From DATGKG01 sp963851325 (GTDB lineage Bacteria; Desulfobacterota; Binatia; Binatales; Binataceae), in NCBI GenBank assembly GCA_963851325.1, contig CAWKOR010000001.1:2356001-2420000 (forward strand): DNA of 64,000 nucleotides, in the 5' to 3' direction. The notes beneath the pieces are model-generated. The model did not search any database and was not told the origin of the DNA. It worked only from the letters and a program-made list of their open reading frames with translations. This document shows positions 9,033 to 18,703 of the stretch, piece by piece. Numbering within the stretch: the stretch's first letter is position 1; every line of letters starts with the position of its first letter. The translations under genes were made by a program, and so were the position numbers.

Positions 9033-9493
9033 TCGACCGACTCAAGGAACCGGCGGTGCGCGAGTTCATCGAGTCTTCAAGAATCGCTCATCTCGCCACG
9101 GCCAGCGGAACGGGCGAACCGCACAACATCCCGTTATGCTTCTGGTTCGACGGCGCGCGATTTTATTTTGTGATAGATGAAAAACCCAAGCGCAACACCG
9201 GCGCCGCGATCAAGCGAATGAGGAACATCGCAGAGAACCCACGGGTGGCACTCGTCATCGATCATTATGACGAGGATTGGAACCGGCTTGCGTACGTTCT
9301 GGTCCACGGCGATGCGGGAATCGTCGAAGACAGCGCAGAATACTCGCGCGCGATCCAGCATCTACGTCACAAGTACCCTCAGTATCATGCGATGCTTCTT
9401 ACCCAGGAGAAAAATCCCGGGATCCGCATCGAACCGCGGCGCGTGCATGCATGGGGAGCGAGATTCAGCGATCCCGCGGATAATTCACGATGA
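9029..9493 (+). CDS. PPOX-class flavin/F420-binding protein (TIGR03668-like)
   Basis: A 154-residue split-barrel protein of the pyridoxamine-5'-phosphate-oxidase superfamily. The N-terminus (REFIESSRIAHLATASGTGE PHNIPLCFWFDG in two pieces) carries the superfamily's first strands with the LATxxxxGxPHxxP pattern, and the second half continues with NPRVALVIDHYDEDW. Length and pattern best match the small group named after mycobacterial Rv0121c, which is predicted to use F420 or another deazaflavin or flavin. Substrate and reaction are unknown. The start ATG at 9029 overlaps the HEAT gene stop, and the stop overlaps the next ATG. Confidence 0.8.
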   Translation: MIDRLKEPAVREFIESSRIAHLATASGTGEPHNIPLCFWFDGARFYFVIDEKPKRNTGAAIKRMRNIAENPRVALVIDHYDEDWNRLAYVLVHGDAGIVEDSAEYSRAIQHLRHKYPQYHAMLLTQEKNPGIRIEPRRVHAWGARFSDPADNSR

Positions 9494-10683
9494 GCCGCGT
9501 TACTGACATTCAAGCCGCACTTGCCGCAGCATCGTTGGACGGTTGGCTGTTCTATGACTTTCGGCTGAGCGATCCGATCGCATATCGGATTCTCGAATTG
9601 CCGGAGCATGGGATCGCGACGCGGCGCTGGTTCTGCTTTATTCCGCGCTCGGGGCAACCGCGCAAGCTCGTCTCCGCGGTGGAAGCGCATCGCCTCGACG
9701 CACTCGCGGGCTCGACGATTGTCTATCGATCGGCCGATGAGATGCGCGACGGTCTCGCGCAAATCCTGAGTGGCGCGCAGCGCATCGCGATGGCTTACTC
9801 GCCCAATTGCGCGATCCCGTATGTTTCGCGCGTCGACGCGGGCACCATCGAACTCGTGCGCTCTCTCGGGATCGAAGTAATTTCCGCCGCGGACCTGATC
9901 CAGCGCTTCGAGGCCACGCTGACGCCGGAGCAATTGAAGAGCCACCATCGCGCGGCGGTGAAGCTACGAACGGTGGTCGATGAGACCTTCGCGGAGCTCG
10001 CGCGTGAGGTGAAATCGGGAAGCAATCCGTTTGAACATGAGATTCAACGCTTTGTGCTCGATCGATTCACGTCACACGGAATGTTGACCGCGGAGCCGCC
10101 GATTGTTGCGGCAAATGCGCACAGCGCCGATCCCCACTACGGACCTTCCGAGAAACATCCCACGCCCATCAGCCGCGGCGATTTCGTCCTGCTCGATCTG
10201 TGGGCGAAGGAACCCGGCGAGTCATCGATATATGCCGACTTCACGTGGGTTGCTTTCGTCGGAGATGCGGTGCCTGAAGAGCACGCGAGGATTTTTTCGA
10301 TCGTCGCCAACGCGCGTGATGCTGCGGTCGAGTTGGTTCGCAATCGGGTGGCAATGCGACAGGCGGTGAGCGGACGCGACGCCGATCGCGCCGCGCGTGC
10401 GGTGATCGAGGCGGCGGGATTCGGCGATCACTTTCTTCATCGCACCGGTCATTCGATCGGGCGCGAAGTCCATGGCACCGGCGCCAATCTCGACTCGCTG
10501 GAGACCGACGACCATCGGATGCTGCTCGAAAACACCTGCTTTTCCGTCGAGCCGGGAATTTATTTGAAGGGGCGTTTCGGTGTCCGAAGCGAACTCGACA
10601 TGACTATCGAAAACGGCCGTGCCGAGATCAGCGCCGCGGCGATCCAGCGCGAAATTATTCCTATCTTGAGCGCAAAGCTGTAG
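9490..10683 (+). CDS. M24-family Xaa-Pro peptidase
   Basis: A 397-residue cytosolic metallopeptidase with the pita-bread fold. The N-terminal creatinase-like domain covers about residues 1-155. The catalytic domain follows, with the expected metal ligands: D in DFVLLDLW and YADFTW (about residues 232-252), H in HRTGHSIG (about 320), E in CFSVEPGIY (about 356) and E in RSELDM (about 370). These proteins remove an N-terminal residue ahead of proline or hydrolyse related small amides. It starts inside the stop of the PPOX-like gene, continuing the coupled operon. Confidence 0.9.
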   Translation: MSRVTDIQAALAAASLDGWLFYDFRLSDPIAYRILELPEHGIATRRWFCFIPRSGQPRKLVSAVEAHRLDALAGSTIVYRSADEMRDGLAQILSGAQRIAMAYSPNCAIPYVSRVDAGTIELVRSLGIEVISAADLIQRFEATLTPEQLKSHHRAAVKLRTVVDETFAELAREVKSGSNPFEHEIQRFVLDRFTSHGMLTAEPPIVAANAHSADPHYGPSEKHPTPISRGDFVLLDLWAKEPGESSIYADFTWVAFVGDAVPEEHARIFSIVANARDAAVELVRNRVAMRQAVSGRDADRAARAVIEAAGFGDHFLHRTGHSIGREVHGTGANLDSLETDDHRMLLENTCFSVEPGIYLKGRFGVRSELDMTIENGRAEISAAAIQREIIPILSAKL

Positions 10684-10687
10684 CCGC

Positions 10688-11371
10688 ATGATTCGCGCGA
10701 TGCTGTTTGATCTCGACGGGACACTGGTCGAAACCGAGCCGCTTCATTACATCGGGTTCACCGAGGCTTTGCGCCCCGAGGGAATCGAACTCTCCCGCGA
10801 GGAATATTTCACCCGCCTGATCGGATTTAACGATCACGACTGCTTCGAGGCGGTGCTAAGGGAAAACCGTAAAGATGCGAGTGAGGCGCTGATCGATGCG
10901 CTGACCGCGCGCAAGGCGGAGATCTACCTGGCGATGATTCGTAATCGCGACGTGATCTATCCGGGCGCCGCTGACTTTGTGCGCTTATGCGCCGCGCGCT
11001 TTCCTCTGATGATCGTCACCGGCACCCTGCGCGCGGAGGCCGAGATGATTTTACGCCGGGCCGGGCTGCGCGATTTGTTTGTTGATATCGTGGCCGCGGA
11101 AGACGTGGAGCGCGGCAAGCCGGACCCCGAGGGATTCGTCGCGGCGCTGGGGCGCCTCGGTTTCCTCCTTCGCCAGCGCGACGCCATCGCCGCGGCCGAG
11201 ACCCTCGTCATCGAGGACACGCCCGCCGGTATCGAGGCTGCGAAGCGCGCCGGCATGCGCGTCCTGGCGCTGACGCATACCGCACCTGAAACGGAACTCG
11301 AAGGCGCCGATCTCATCCGCGAATCGTTGCGCGAAACCGACCTCGACGACATTTTGCGCCGCCTGGCGTAA
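10688..11371 (+). CDS. HAD-superfamily phosphatase, beta-phosphoglucomutase-like
   Basis: A 227-residue haloacid-dehalogenase-type hydrolase. Motif I is FDLDGTLVE near the N-terminus (nucleophile D9), followed by a C1 helical cap. Motif II is MIVTGTLR, motif III uses the lysine in ERGKPDPEGF, and motif IV is VIEDTPAGIEAAKRAG. This arrangement is typical of phosphatases acting on small phosphorylated metabolites and of sugar-phosphate mutases; the substrate cannot be read. It follows the peptidase gene by four bases and precedes the glycosyltransferase gene by eight. Confidence 0.88.
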   Translation: MIRAMLFDLDGTLVETEPLHYIGFTEALRPEGIELSREEYFTRLIGFNDHDCFEAVLRENRKDASEALIDALTARKAEIYLAMIRNRDVIYPGAADFVRLCAARFPLMIVTGTLRAEAEMILRRAGLRDLFVDIVAAEDVERGKPDPEGFVAALGRLGFLLRQRDAIAAAETLVIEDTPAGIEAAKRAGMRVLALTHTAPETELEGADLIRESLRETDLDDILRRLA

Positions 11372-11379
11372 TTGCTCCC

Positions 11380-12297
11380 ATGGCGGCTCGCGCTCTGATC
11401 ATCTTCCCCGGGGCGCTCGGCGATCTCATCTGTCTGGCTCCAACGATTCGCGCGATCGCGCAACGGCACCCGCACACCGATCTGGAGCTGATGGCGCGCG
11501 GCGAGCTCGCCGAGTTTGCGGTCGGGCGTCTTCCTGTCATCCGTGCGCATTCGATAGACCGGCGGGAAGTTGCGATGCTGTTCCGCGATTCGGCCGAGAA
11601 TGACGACGAGCGAGCAGGAAGATTTTTCGGTGTGTTCAAGCGAATCTATTGCTTCTTTAATGTTGAGGATCCACGTTTTCGCCGCGCGCTCACCGAGGCA
11701 TCTGCGCCGGGGACCGTTACATTTCACCCCTTTCGTCCCACTGGGACAGGCCACGTCGCAGCGGCCTACCTACAGGACGTCACAGGCCAGGCCGTCCTCG
11801 AAAAAAGCGCCCTCACCCTGCTGCCGAGCGATCTGAGAGAAGCATCGCGAAAGCTTTGCGGCATCCCGCAGGCCAGGAAGTTCATCGCGATTTTCCCCGG
11901 CAGCGGCAGCCGCGTGAAAAACTGGCCCCTCGAAAAATTCTGCGCACTCAGCGACCGATTGAAAGAAGAGATGCCAACGGTCTTCATTCTCGGCCCGGCG
12001 GAGGATTCCATCGAAGACGCGCTCCGCGCTCACGGCCACTGCGTCATCAAGAATCTGTCGCTGGGCACTGTCGCCGCGGTCGCGGCAATGGCGTCGGCGT
12101 TCGTCGGAAACGACTCGGGGGTGTCGCATCTGGCAGCCGCGGCAGATGCGCCCGGCGTAGTGTTGTTTGGCCCCACCGACCCGATGCGATGGCGTCCGCT
12201 GGGCCGCATGTCCATCCTCAAGGGCGAACCCGTCGATTCTATAACGGTTGATGAAGTCCTGGCAGCGGTTTCCCAGCGTTGCCGTCAGGGCGCGTGA
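11380..12297 (+). CDS. Glycosyltransferase family 9 (ADP-heptose:LPS heptosyltransferase-like)
   Basis: A 305-residue GT-B enzyme of family 9. The N-terminus (ALIIFPGALGDLICLAPTIR) carries the GDxxxxxP loop for acceptor binding. The C-terminal nucleotide-sugar domain has FPGSGSRVKNWPLEKF and the conserved VGNDSGVSHLAAA segment (about residue 245) that binds ADP-heptose in WaaC and WaaF. It probably adds a heptose or related sugar to the inner LPS core at the cytosolic face, which fits the lptFG genes at the head of the cluster. It has no membrane helix. The exact donor and acceptor are unknown. Confidence 0.87.
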   Translation: MAARALIIFPGALGDLICLAPTIRAIAQRHPHTDLELMARGELAEFAVGRLPVIRAHSIDRREVAMLFRDSAENDDERAGRFFGVFKRIYCFFNVEDPRFRRALTEASAPGTVTFHPFRPTGTGHVAAAYLQDVTGQAVLEKSALTLLPSDLREASRKLCGIPQARKFIAIFPGSGSRVKNWPLEKFCALSDRLKEEMPTVFILGPAEDSIEDALRAHGHCVIKNLSLGTVAAVAAMASAFVGNDSGVSHLAAAADAPGVVLFGPTDPMRWRPLGRMSILKGEPVDSITVDEVLAAVSQRCRQGA

Positions 12298-12419
12298 AAT
12301 ACGCCAAAAAATGGTTACGTTGACTGTGAAAAATCGGTGGCGTAGCCTCGAAATCGTCATCTGTCGATCGCGGTGACGAGCCTGGTTTCCTGCCACTTAA
12401 TAGGCGAACAAACTTCCAA

Positions 12420-13277
12420 ATGGGCAGTATCTTCAAGACCACCATTCTTCTCGGCGCGCTGACTGGCCTGCTGATGCTTATCGGCGGGTTAGCCGCTGGA
12501 CGCAACGGCGTACAAGTCGCGCTCATCATCGCCATCGCAATGAACTTTTTCAGCTATTGGTTCTCGGACAAGATCGTGCTCGCCGCGTACCATGCCAAAC
12601 CAATCGATTCCGGCTCGGCCCCCGAGCTGTTCTCGATCGTGCAGGAGCTCGCGCAGCAGGCCCACATCCCGATGCCGCGGCTGTACCTCATCGACAGCGA
12701 CACCCCCAACGCTTTCGCGACGGGCCGCAACCCCAATCATGCGGCGGTCGCGGTCACACGCGGCATTATGCGAATCTGCTCGCGCGACGAGCTGAAAGGT
12801 GTACTGGCTCACGAGCTGTCGCACGTCCTCAATCGCGACATCCTGACCAGCTCGATCGCGGCGACGCTCGCCGGCGCCATTATGATGTTGGGAACCTTCA
12901 TTCGATGGGGCGCGATTTTCGGGCTCGGCGGGCGCAGCGACGACGACGAACGTGGCGGCATCGCGGGCTTGCTGATTGCCGGAATCCTTGCGCCGATCGC
13001 GGCATCGCTGATTCAGCTTGCAATTTCGCGCACCCGCGAATACCAGGCCGATGCCAGCGGCGCGAAGCTCTCGCACAATCCGCTCTACCTCGCCAACGCT
13101 TTGCGCAAACTGGAATCCGCCAATGAGCGGATGCCCCTCGACGCCGGTCCCGCGACGGCGCACCTCTTTATCGTCAATCCGCTGAGCGCGCAGGGACTCA
13201 CGCGCCTCTTCTCGACACATCCGCCAATTGAAGAAAGAATCCGCCGGCTCGAACAGATGGCGGCGGGAAGGACCTGA
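12420..13277 (+). CDS. htpX: Membrane zinc metalloprotease HtpX
   Basis: A 285-residue M48B protease of the inner membrane that degrades misfolded membrane proteins. Two N-terminal transmembrane helices cover residues about 5-50. The zinc site HELSH lies at about residues 131-135, with the third ligand in the EYQADASGA helix near 210. A second hydrophobic hairpin lies between them. It ends with the family's STHPPIEERIRRLEQM signature. The 122-base gap upstream is the first real break in the operon, so HtpX may have its own promoter. Confidence 0.95.
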   Translation: MGSIFKTTILLGALTGLLMLIGGLAAGRNGVQVALIIAIAMNFFSYWFSDKIVLAAYHAKPIDSGSAPELFSIVQELAQQAHIPMPRLYLIDSDTPNAFATGRNPNHAAVAVTRGIMRICSRDELKGVLAHELSHVLNRDILTSSIAATLAGAIMMLGTFIRWGAIFGLGGRSDDDERGGIAGLLIAGILAPIAASLIQLAISRTREYQADASGAKLSHNPLYLANALRKLESANERMPLDAGPATAHLFIVNPLSAQGLTRLFSTHPPIEERIRRLEQMAAGRT

Positions 13278-13285
13278 TCGATCCG

Positions 13286-13798
13286 ATGGCTGAAGAAGAG
13301 GATAAGGAACGAGGATTCAAGGTTGCGGACCGCCGTCGCTTCTCTTCGGAGGGCGAAGCCAAGCCGGAGGCCGAAGAACGGGCCGCGCCTGAAGCGGCAA
13401 AGCCGAGCGGCAAGTCTGCAGAAGCGCCACATTCGCACGCCGGGCATTCTCACGAAACCCTGAGTGCGGGAGCGCAGGCCGAGGCCTCGGCCGCCTATGA
13501 GAAGGCGTCGTCCACGCAGCCGGGCGCCGAGGATCTGGGGCCGCAGGATCTCACTTTCGCCAGCTTCGTGGTAGGACTTTCGACCGAAGCTTTGGCATTG
13601 ATGGGCGAAATGCCGCATCCGGCAACCGGCGAGAGGATGCATGATTTGATCGGCGCTCAGCAGCTCATCGACATAATAGCGATTCTGCAGGACAAAACCC
13701 GCGGCAACCTGAGCCATGACGAGGACACGCTGCTCGACGCCATTCTCTTTGACCTTCGGATGAAATATGTTGAAAAAGCGCGCCAGACGCCCCGTTGA
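13286..13798 (+). CDS. DUF1844 protein
   Basis: A 170-residue soluble protein in two parts. The first 85 residues are a charged, low-complexity segment rich in E, A, K and H (several His around residues 50-57), opening with FKVADRRRF, a hallmark of this family. The second part (about 90-165) is the DUF1844 helical domain, beginning with LTFASFVVGLSTEALALMGE. Its function is not known; in delta-proteobacteria and acidobacteria it commonly lies among housekeeping genes. It starts eight bases after htpX. Confidence 0.85.
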   Translation: MAEEEDKERGFKVADRRRFSSEGEAKPEAEERAAPEAAKPSGKSAEAPHSHAGHSHETLSAGAQAEASAAYEKASSTQPGAEDLGPQDLTFASFVVGLSTEALALMGEMPHPATGERMHDLIGAQQLIDIIAILQDKTRGNLSHDEDTLLDAILFDLRMKYVEKARQTPR

Positions 13799-13821
13799 GG
13801 GCCTCCCTGCGCCGAATCCAA

Positions 13822-15282
13822 ATGCGTTTCAGTTGGTATTGGGCTTTTATCCTGGTTGTTGCACTAGCTTCCCTGTCGCCCTCGGATGCCGGTGCAGCAG
13901 ACAACCCGCGCTTCTGGACTGAGCTTCCCGAAAATGGCCGAATAGCCAAGGTCCAAAGCTTGCCGGACTTCGTCGAGCTGGCGGCCAAACTGTCGCCGGC
14001 CGTGGTTAACATCTCCAGTGAGGAGACCGAGGAGCGCGGCGCAGGTCCTGAGGAAGAGGAGCCCGCGCCTTCGCCAGCGCCTCATAGCAAGACCCCGCGC
14101 AATCCGTTCGAAGAATACGCGCCGCGAGCGAAGAGCCTCGGCTCGGGGTTTATCGTAAGCAAGGACGGCTACGTGCTGACCAACGATCACGTCGTCACCG
14201 ACGCTGATCGCATCGCGATCACCACGCAGGATGGGATTCAGTATAAAGCGAAGCTGGTAGGGCGCGACGAGAAGAGCGACATCGCGTTACTCAAGATCGA
14301 TGCGAAGCATGACTTGCCCGTGGCGCCTCTAGGCAATTCGGACGAGGTCAAGGTGGGCCAGTGGGTGATGGCGATCGGCAATCCGTTCGGCTTCGATCAT
14401 TCGGTCACGGTCGGGGTGGTGAGCGCGAGGGGGCGGTTCATCCCCGGCAACTTCGACGAGTTCATCCAGACCGATGCATCGATCAATCCAGGCAACTCCG
14501 GCGGTCCCCTAATCTCGGTGCGTGGCGAAGTGGTGGGAGTCAACTCGGCGATCTATACCCGCACCGGCTCCAACATGGGAATCGGGTTTGCGATTCCGGT
14601 CAATATCGTCAAGGAAGAACTCGCGCAACTGCGCTCGTCGGGAAAAGTGGTGCGCGGATGGCTGGGGGTTTATATCCAGAAGATGACCCCCGAGATCGCA
14701 GAATCGCTCGGCCTGCCGGCACCGACCGGCGCGCTGGTCGCGGAGGTTCTCAAAGGCGGTCCGGCAAAATCGGCGGGAATCCAGCGCGGCGACGTAATAA
14801 CCGCATTCGATGGAACGCCTATTATCGATTCACGCGAGCTGCCATTGATGGTCGGACGCACGCCCATCGGACATGTCGCGACGCTTAAGTTGATGCGGCA
14901 AGGCAAACCGCAAGAGTTGAAAATCGCCATCACGCAGTCGCATGAGGAAGAAATCGCTGCGGCGCAACCGGTCGGCAAACCAAATCGCGGGACCGCGTCG
15001 TCGTTCGGCCTCTACGTCAAGGACTTGAGCCCCGAGCTTGCCAAGGAACTCGGGCTCGACCAGGCGAGCGGCGTAGTCATTTCGTCGGTGCAACCCGCGA
15101 GCCGGGCCGACGAAGCCGGGCTGCGCGCGCGCGACGTCATTCTCGAGGTGAATCGCGCGGCAGTGAAAGACGTCGGTTCATATCAGCGCGCAATGCGCGC
15201 GGGCGGCAAAGGCAAGATTGTACTGATCCTCGTCAAACGCGGTGACAGCACGATTTACTTCGCGCTAAAGCCGGAGGCGTAG
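13822..15282 (+). CDS. degQ: Periplasmic serine protease of the DegP/DegQ (HtrA) family
   Basis: A 486-residue exported protease and chaperone. It has an N-terminal signal peptide (cleavage after SDAGAA), a short acidic, proline-rich linker, and a trypsin-like domain with catalytic H123 (TNDHVV), D153 (KSDIALL) and S226 (GNSGGP). Two PDZ domains follow at about residues 290-375 and 395-485. ATG 13822 was chosen because the signal peptide begins there; a TTG at 13795 overlapping the previous stop would add nine residues. It probably handles unfolded envelope proteins, alongside HtpX and the PBP encoded next to it. Confidence 0.93.
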   Translation: MRFSWYWAFILVVALASLSPSDAGAADNPRFWTELPENGRIAKVQSLPDFVELAAKLSPAVVNISSEETEERGAGPEEEEPAPSPAPHSKTPRNPFEEYAPRAKSLGSGFIVSKDGYVLTNDHVVTDADRIAITTQDGIQYKAKLVGRDEKSDIALLKIDAKHDLPVAPLGNSDEVKVGQWVMAIGNPFGFDHSVTVGVVSARGRFIPGNFDEFIQTDASINPGNSGGPLISVRGEVVGVNSAIYTRTGSNMGIGFAIPVNIVKEELAQLRSSGKVVRGWLGVYIQKMTPEIAESLGLPAPTGALVAEVLKGGPAKSAGIQRGDVITAFDGTPIIDSRELPLMVGRTPIGHVATLKLMRQGKPQELKIAITQSHEEEIAAAQPVGKPNRGTASSFGLYVKDLSPELAKELGLDQASGVVISSVQPASRADEAGLRARDVILEVNRAAVKDVGSYQRAMRAGGKGKIVLILVKRGDSTIYFALKPEA

Positions 15283-15342
15283 CTGGCATAATCGCATCGT
15301 CAACGCATCCTGCGCGCGGGCGGCGCGACTTCGAACCATCTG

Positions 15343-17733
15343 ATGTCGCTTAGAACCATCGTCAAGATCGCCATCATCGGCACGCTCGCACTGATAGTAT
15401 TTGCGGCGGTCCCGGCGCTGTACTTCTTCCTGACTTACTACCACTCACTCGAAGAAGAAGTAGTCACTCGATTCTCACAGAAGCATTGGAACATACCCTC
15501 TCGGATATACTCCGACTCCACCGTGATCTATCCGGGACTGACGCTTAAGGATGTGGGTTTCTTCGAGCGGCTCGCTCGGCTCAACTACCACCGCGTCGAA
15601 GGCGGCAAGGTCGCGGAGCGCGGTGAGTATAGTTACGACGACAAGAGCGGGAAGCTGGTGATCTTCCTGCACAACTTCTCCTATCCGTATCGCAACTTTC
15701 CCGGCGAGATCGTTGCGATCGATCTCTCGCGCAACCAGGTCATCCAGCAGATGAGCGATCCGGACAGCCGCAAGCCAATCTACTCGATGGAACTGGAACC
15801 CGAACTGCTGAGCGGCATCTTCGAGGGGGACTGGCAGCAGCGCCGGCTGGTTCCGTTGAGCCAGATCCCCAACGCATTCATCGATGCGATCCTGGCCGCC
15901 GAGGATCACCGCTTTTACGATCACCATGGCTTCGACCTGATTCGCACCGCCAAGGCGGGGTGGATTGACCTTACCTCAGGTCACGTTCGGCAAGGCGGCT
16001 CGACGCTTACGCAGCAACTAATGAAGAATTTCTTCCTGACTCGCGAGCGTTCATTCAAACGCAAGCTCAAAGAGTTGCTGATGGCGTACATCGCGGAGAG
16101 CAAGTATTCAAAAGACGAGATCCTGGAAAATTATATTAATGACATCTATCTAGGTCAGCGCGGCCAGGAAGGAATCTATGGTATCTGGGAAGCCTCCGAA
16201 TACTACTTCTCCAAGGAGCCGCGCGATCTGAGCATTGGCGAGATGGCCAGTATCGCCGGAATGATTAGCTCGCCCAATCGCCTTAACCCGATCCGCCACC
16301 CAGACCTCGCCAGGATCCGACGCAACGAAGTCCTTGCCGCGATGCTGCAGGACGGCTACATCAGCCAGCCGGCTTATGAAAAGGCGCGCGGTGAGCCGAT
16401 GCATCCGCGCGAGACCTTCGTCGAGACCAACGACGCTCCATACTTCGTGGACTTCGTAAAGAAGGAACTCGCCGAACGTTACCCGTCATCGGTGCTCACT
16501 GAAGAAGGACTGCGCATCTTCACCACGCTCGACGTTCATGCGGAGAAGCTCGCCGAGAAGGCGATCAGCGAAAACCTCACCGACCTCGAAGCGAAGCATC
16601 CCAAGCTCAGGCGGCGCGAGGAGACCCAGACATTGGAGGAATGCCTGGTTTCGCTCGAACCCGGTAGTGGAAAAATTCGCGCGATGATTGGGGGACGCAA
16701 CTATCAGCGCTCGCAGTTCAATCGCGTCACGCAATCCAGGCGCCAGCCCGGATCGGCGTTCAAGATCGTCACCTACGCCGCCGCCTTCGATGAAACTCTC
16801 AATGGCGGCCCCGAGATGTTTCTACCCACCAGCTACGTCGACGACACCCAATGGACCTGGGACTACGCCGAAAACATGAGCTGGACGCCGAATAACTACA
16901 AGGATCGTTACTTCGGTCACGTGACGCTGGAATTCGCGCTCGAGGAATCGCTCAACGCGGCTGCCGCCCGCATTGCTAACACCATCGGACTCGATCGAGT
17001 GGTTGCGATGGGCAAGACCCTCGGCTTCGGCGATCTCCCGATGTATCCATCGATCGTGCTCGGCGGCATCGAAGTCTCACCTCTCCAGCTTGCCGAGGCC
17101 TACTCTATTATCGCCAGCGACGGCATGGACGTTCATCCCTATGCTGTAACTGCGGTGGTCGATCAAAACGGCAAGGTGATGGAGGGACACGAATTGCAGG
17201 CGGAGCAACGGATCTCGCCGCAGCTCGCCTACATCATGCAGTTCATGCTCGAGCAGGTCATCAACCATGGCACCGGCGCGGGCGCGCGTTCGATCTACGG
17301 CTTTCGGCGTCCCGCCGCCGGCAAGACCGGCACTACCAACGATGCCAAGGATGCATGGTTTGCCGGTTTCACACCCAACCTGCTCACCGTGGTATGGACC
17401 GGTTTCGATCAGAAGGAAGTGCTTGGACTCACCGGTGCGCAAGCGTCGCTACCTGCCTGGGCGAATTTCATGAAGGCCGCCACCGCGTCACGGCCGCCGC
17501 TCGGCTTCGTAGTGCCACCCGGGCTGGTCGAAGAAATGGTCGATCCTACTACGGGATACAAAGCCACTCCATTTTGTCCGGTCAAGATTGAGGGGGTTTT
17601 TCCGCAGGCCAGCGCCCCGACTCAGCTATGTCCATTTCACGGCGGTCCACTGCAGGCGAGTGCGACCACCAACCACGCGGTTCCCATCGCACCGGATCCC
17701 GAGGTAGATGATTCGGTAGATCCGAACGACTGA
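15343..17733 (+). CDS. Class A penicillin-binding protein (PBP1B-type)
   Basis: A 796-residue bifunctional peptidoglycan synthase anchored by one N-terminal transmembrane helix (residues about 5-30). A UB2H-like region follows (about 45-130). The GT51 glycosyltransferase domain has the catalytic Glu in EDHRFYDHHGF (about 187) and the RQGGSTLTQQLMKNFF motif. The transpeptidase domain has the nucleophile in GSAFK (S about 471), an SxN-type motif in ESLNAAAA, and KTGTT at about 661-665. A UB2H region is characteristic of PBP1B, which needs an outer-membrane lipoprotein activator in enterobacteria; no such partner is recognisable here. The stop overlaps the next start. Confidence 0.92.
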   Translation: MSLRTIVKIAIIGTLALIVFAAVPALYFFLTYYHSLEEEVVTRFSQKHWNIPSRIYSDSTVIYPGLTLKDVGFFERLARLNYHRVEGGKVAERGEYSYDDKSGKLVIFLHNFSYPYRNFPGEIVAIDLSRNQVIQQMSDPDSRKPIYSMELEPELLSGIFEGDWQQRRLVPLSQIPNAFIDAILAAEDHRFYDHHGFDLIRTAKAGWIDLTSGHVRQGGSTLTQQLMKNFFLTRERSFKRKLKELLMAYIAESKYSKDEILENYINDIYLGQRGQEGIYGIWEASEYYFSKEPRDLSIGEMASIAGMISSPNRLNPIRHPDLARIRRNEVLAAMLQDGYISQPAYEKARGEPMHPRETFVETNDAPYFVDFVKKELAERYPSSVLTEEGLRIFTTLDVHAEKLAEKAISENLTDLEAKHPKLRRREETQTLEECLVSLEPGSGKIRAMIGGRNYQRSQFNRVTQSRRQPGSAFKIVTYAAAFDETLNGGPEMFLPTSYVDDTQWTWDYAENMSWTPNNYKDRYFGHVTLEFALEESLNAAAARIANTIGLDRVVAMGKTLGFGDLPMYPSIVLGGIEVSPLQLAEAYSIIASDGMDVHPYAVTAVVDQNGKVMEGHELQAEQRISPQLAYIMQFMLEQVINHGTGAGARSIYGFRRPAAGKTGTTNDAKDAWFAGFTPNLLTVVWTGFDQKEVLGLTGAQASLPAWANFMKAATASRPPLGFVVPPGLVEEMVDPTTGYKATPFCPVKIEGVFPQASAPTQLCPFHGGPLQASATTNHAVPIAPDPEVDDSVDPND

Positions 17734-18701
17734 TGCTCATCGCACCTGCATCGCGCCGCGCCCGTCTCCCATTGTTGTACGCGAGGATGCGATTGGCTGC
17801 GGCAACTTTAGCGCTCGCCACGATGACGAGCCTCGTGGCTATGGTTCAAACGCCAGCGGCGATGGCACGCGACTCATTCCAGCTCGCGCGCTTCAGCGAA
17901 GAGAATCTTCCCGCACAGGATATGCCCAGTGTAGTCGCGACTCCGGAGGCCAGTCCCGCGGCGGATTGGACCGAGGCTCCCCCGTCTTCGTCCGAGGGTT
18001 CCGCGCCCGCTTCCGGCAGCAGTGCGCCGGTCCCGGCGGCTCAAGGTGCAAACTTACCCATGCCCGGAGAGAGCGAGGCGGCACAACTCGAGCCCACCCC
18101 AATTCCAACGCCGACCGATGTCGCGCCTCTCGAAGTGGGTTCGGTGGCGCCGCAAATTCAGATCAGCGATTCATCCCTTTCGGATCTGATTCAGTCCGTG
18201 AGCGCCACACAGCCTGCGTTGGCCGCATCGTTGCGCGTCACAGACCAGGCTCGCGAGGAAATCCTGAAACATCAGGAAAGCGACGCGCTTCAGACCCTTG
18301 CGCGCGCGATCTCGATCGATGCATCCAATCCGTACGCCTACTTTTATCTGGGCCGCGCGTACCTCGCGAAAAAGAACTACGCACAGGCGAACACATTTCT
18401 AAAACGCGCCGAACTTCGCTTCGGCACCAACAACGAATGGCTTGGCGAGACGATGGCGTTCGAAGGATTGGTCAACGAGCAAGCTGGCCAGCCCGCGGCC
18501 GCCATCAGTTGCTACCAGAAGGCGCTAGTCGCCGTGCCCGGCAACTTGATGGCGCGTGTTGGCTTGACCCGGTTAGGAGGTGAACAAGTAGCGCCGTCGA
18601 TTCAGCCGGTCTCCGCGCCCGATGCCACGGCCGAGTCGCCACCGGAGGGCGGGGAGATTCCGCCGCCGCCGGAGTCGGCGCCGCCACCACCCGCGAATTG
18701 A
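17733..18701 (+). CDS. Secreted TPR-repeat protein
   Basis: A 322-residue protein with an N-terminal hydrophobic signal segment (about residues 18-48), a long Pro/Ala/Ser/Glu-rich linker (about 60-135), then two to three tetratricopeptide repeats (about 175-270, for example YAYFYLGRAYLAKKNYAQAN), and a proline-rich C-terminal tail (about 285-322). Its start overlaps the PBP stop (TGATG), so it is probably made together with the PBP. TPR proteins coupled to a PBP1B-type enzyme often organise cell-wall synthesis, but a specific role here is inference. Confidence 0.8.
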   Translation: MLIAPASRRARLPLLYARMRLAAATLALATMTSLVAMVQTPAAMARDSFQLARFSEENLPAQDMPSVVATPEASPAADWTEAPPSSSEGSAPASGSSAPVPAAQGANLPMPGESEAAQLEPTPIPTPTDVAPLEVGSVAPQIQISDSSLSDLIQSVSATQPALAASLRVTDQAREEILKHQESDALQTLARAISIDASNPYAYFYLGRAYLAKKNYAQANTFLKRAELRFGTNNEWLGETMAFEGLVNEQAGQPAAAISCYQKALVAVPGNLMARVGLTRLGGEQVAPSIQPVSAPDATAESPPEGGEIPPPPESAPPPPAN

Positions 18702-18703
18702 CC

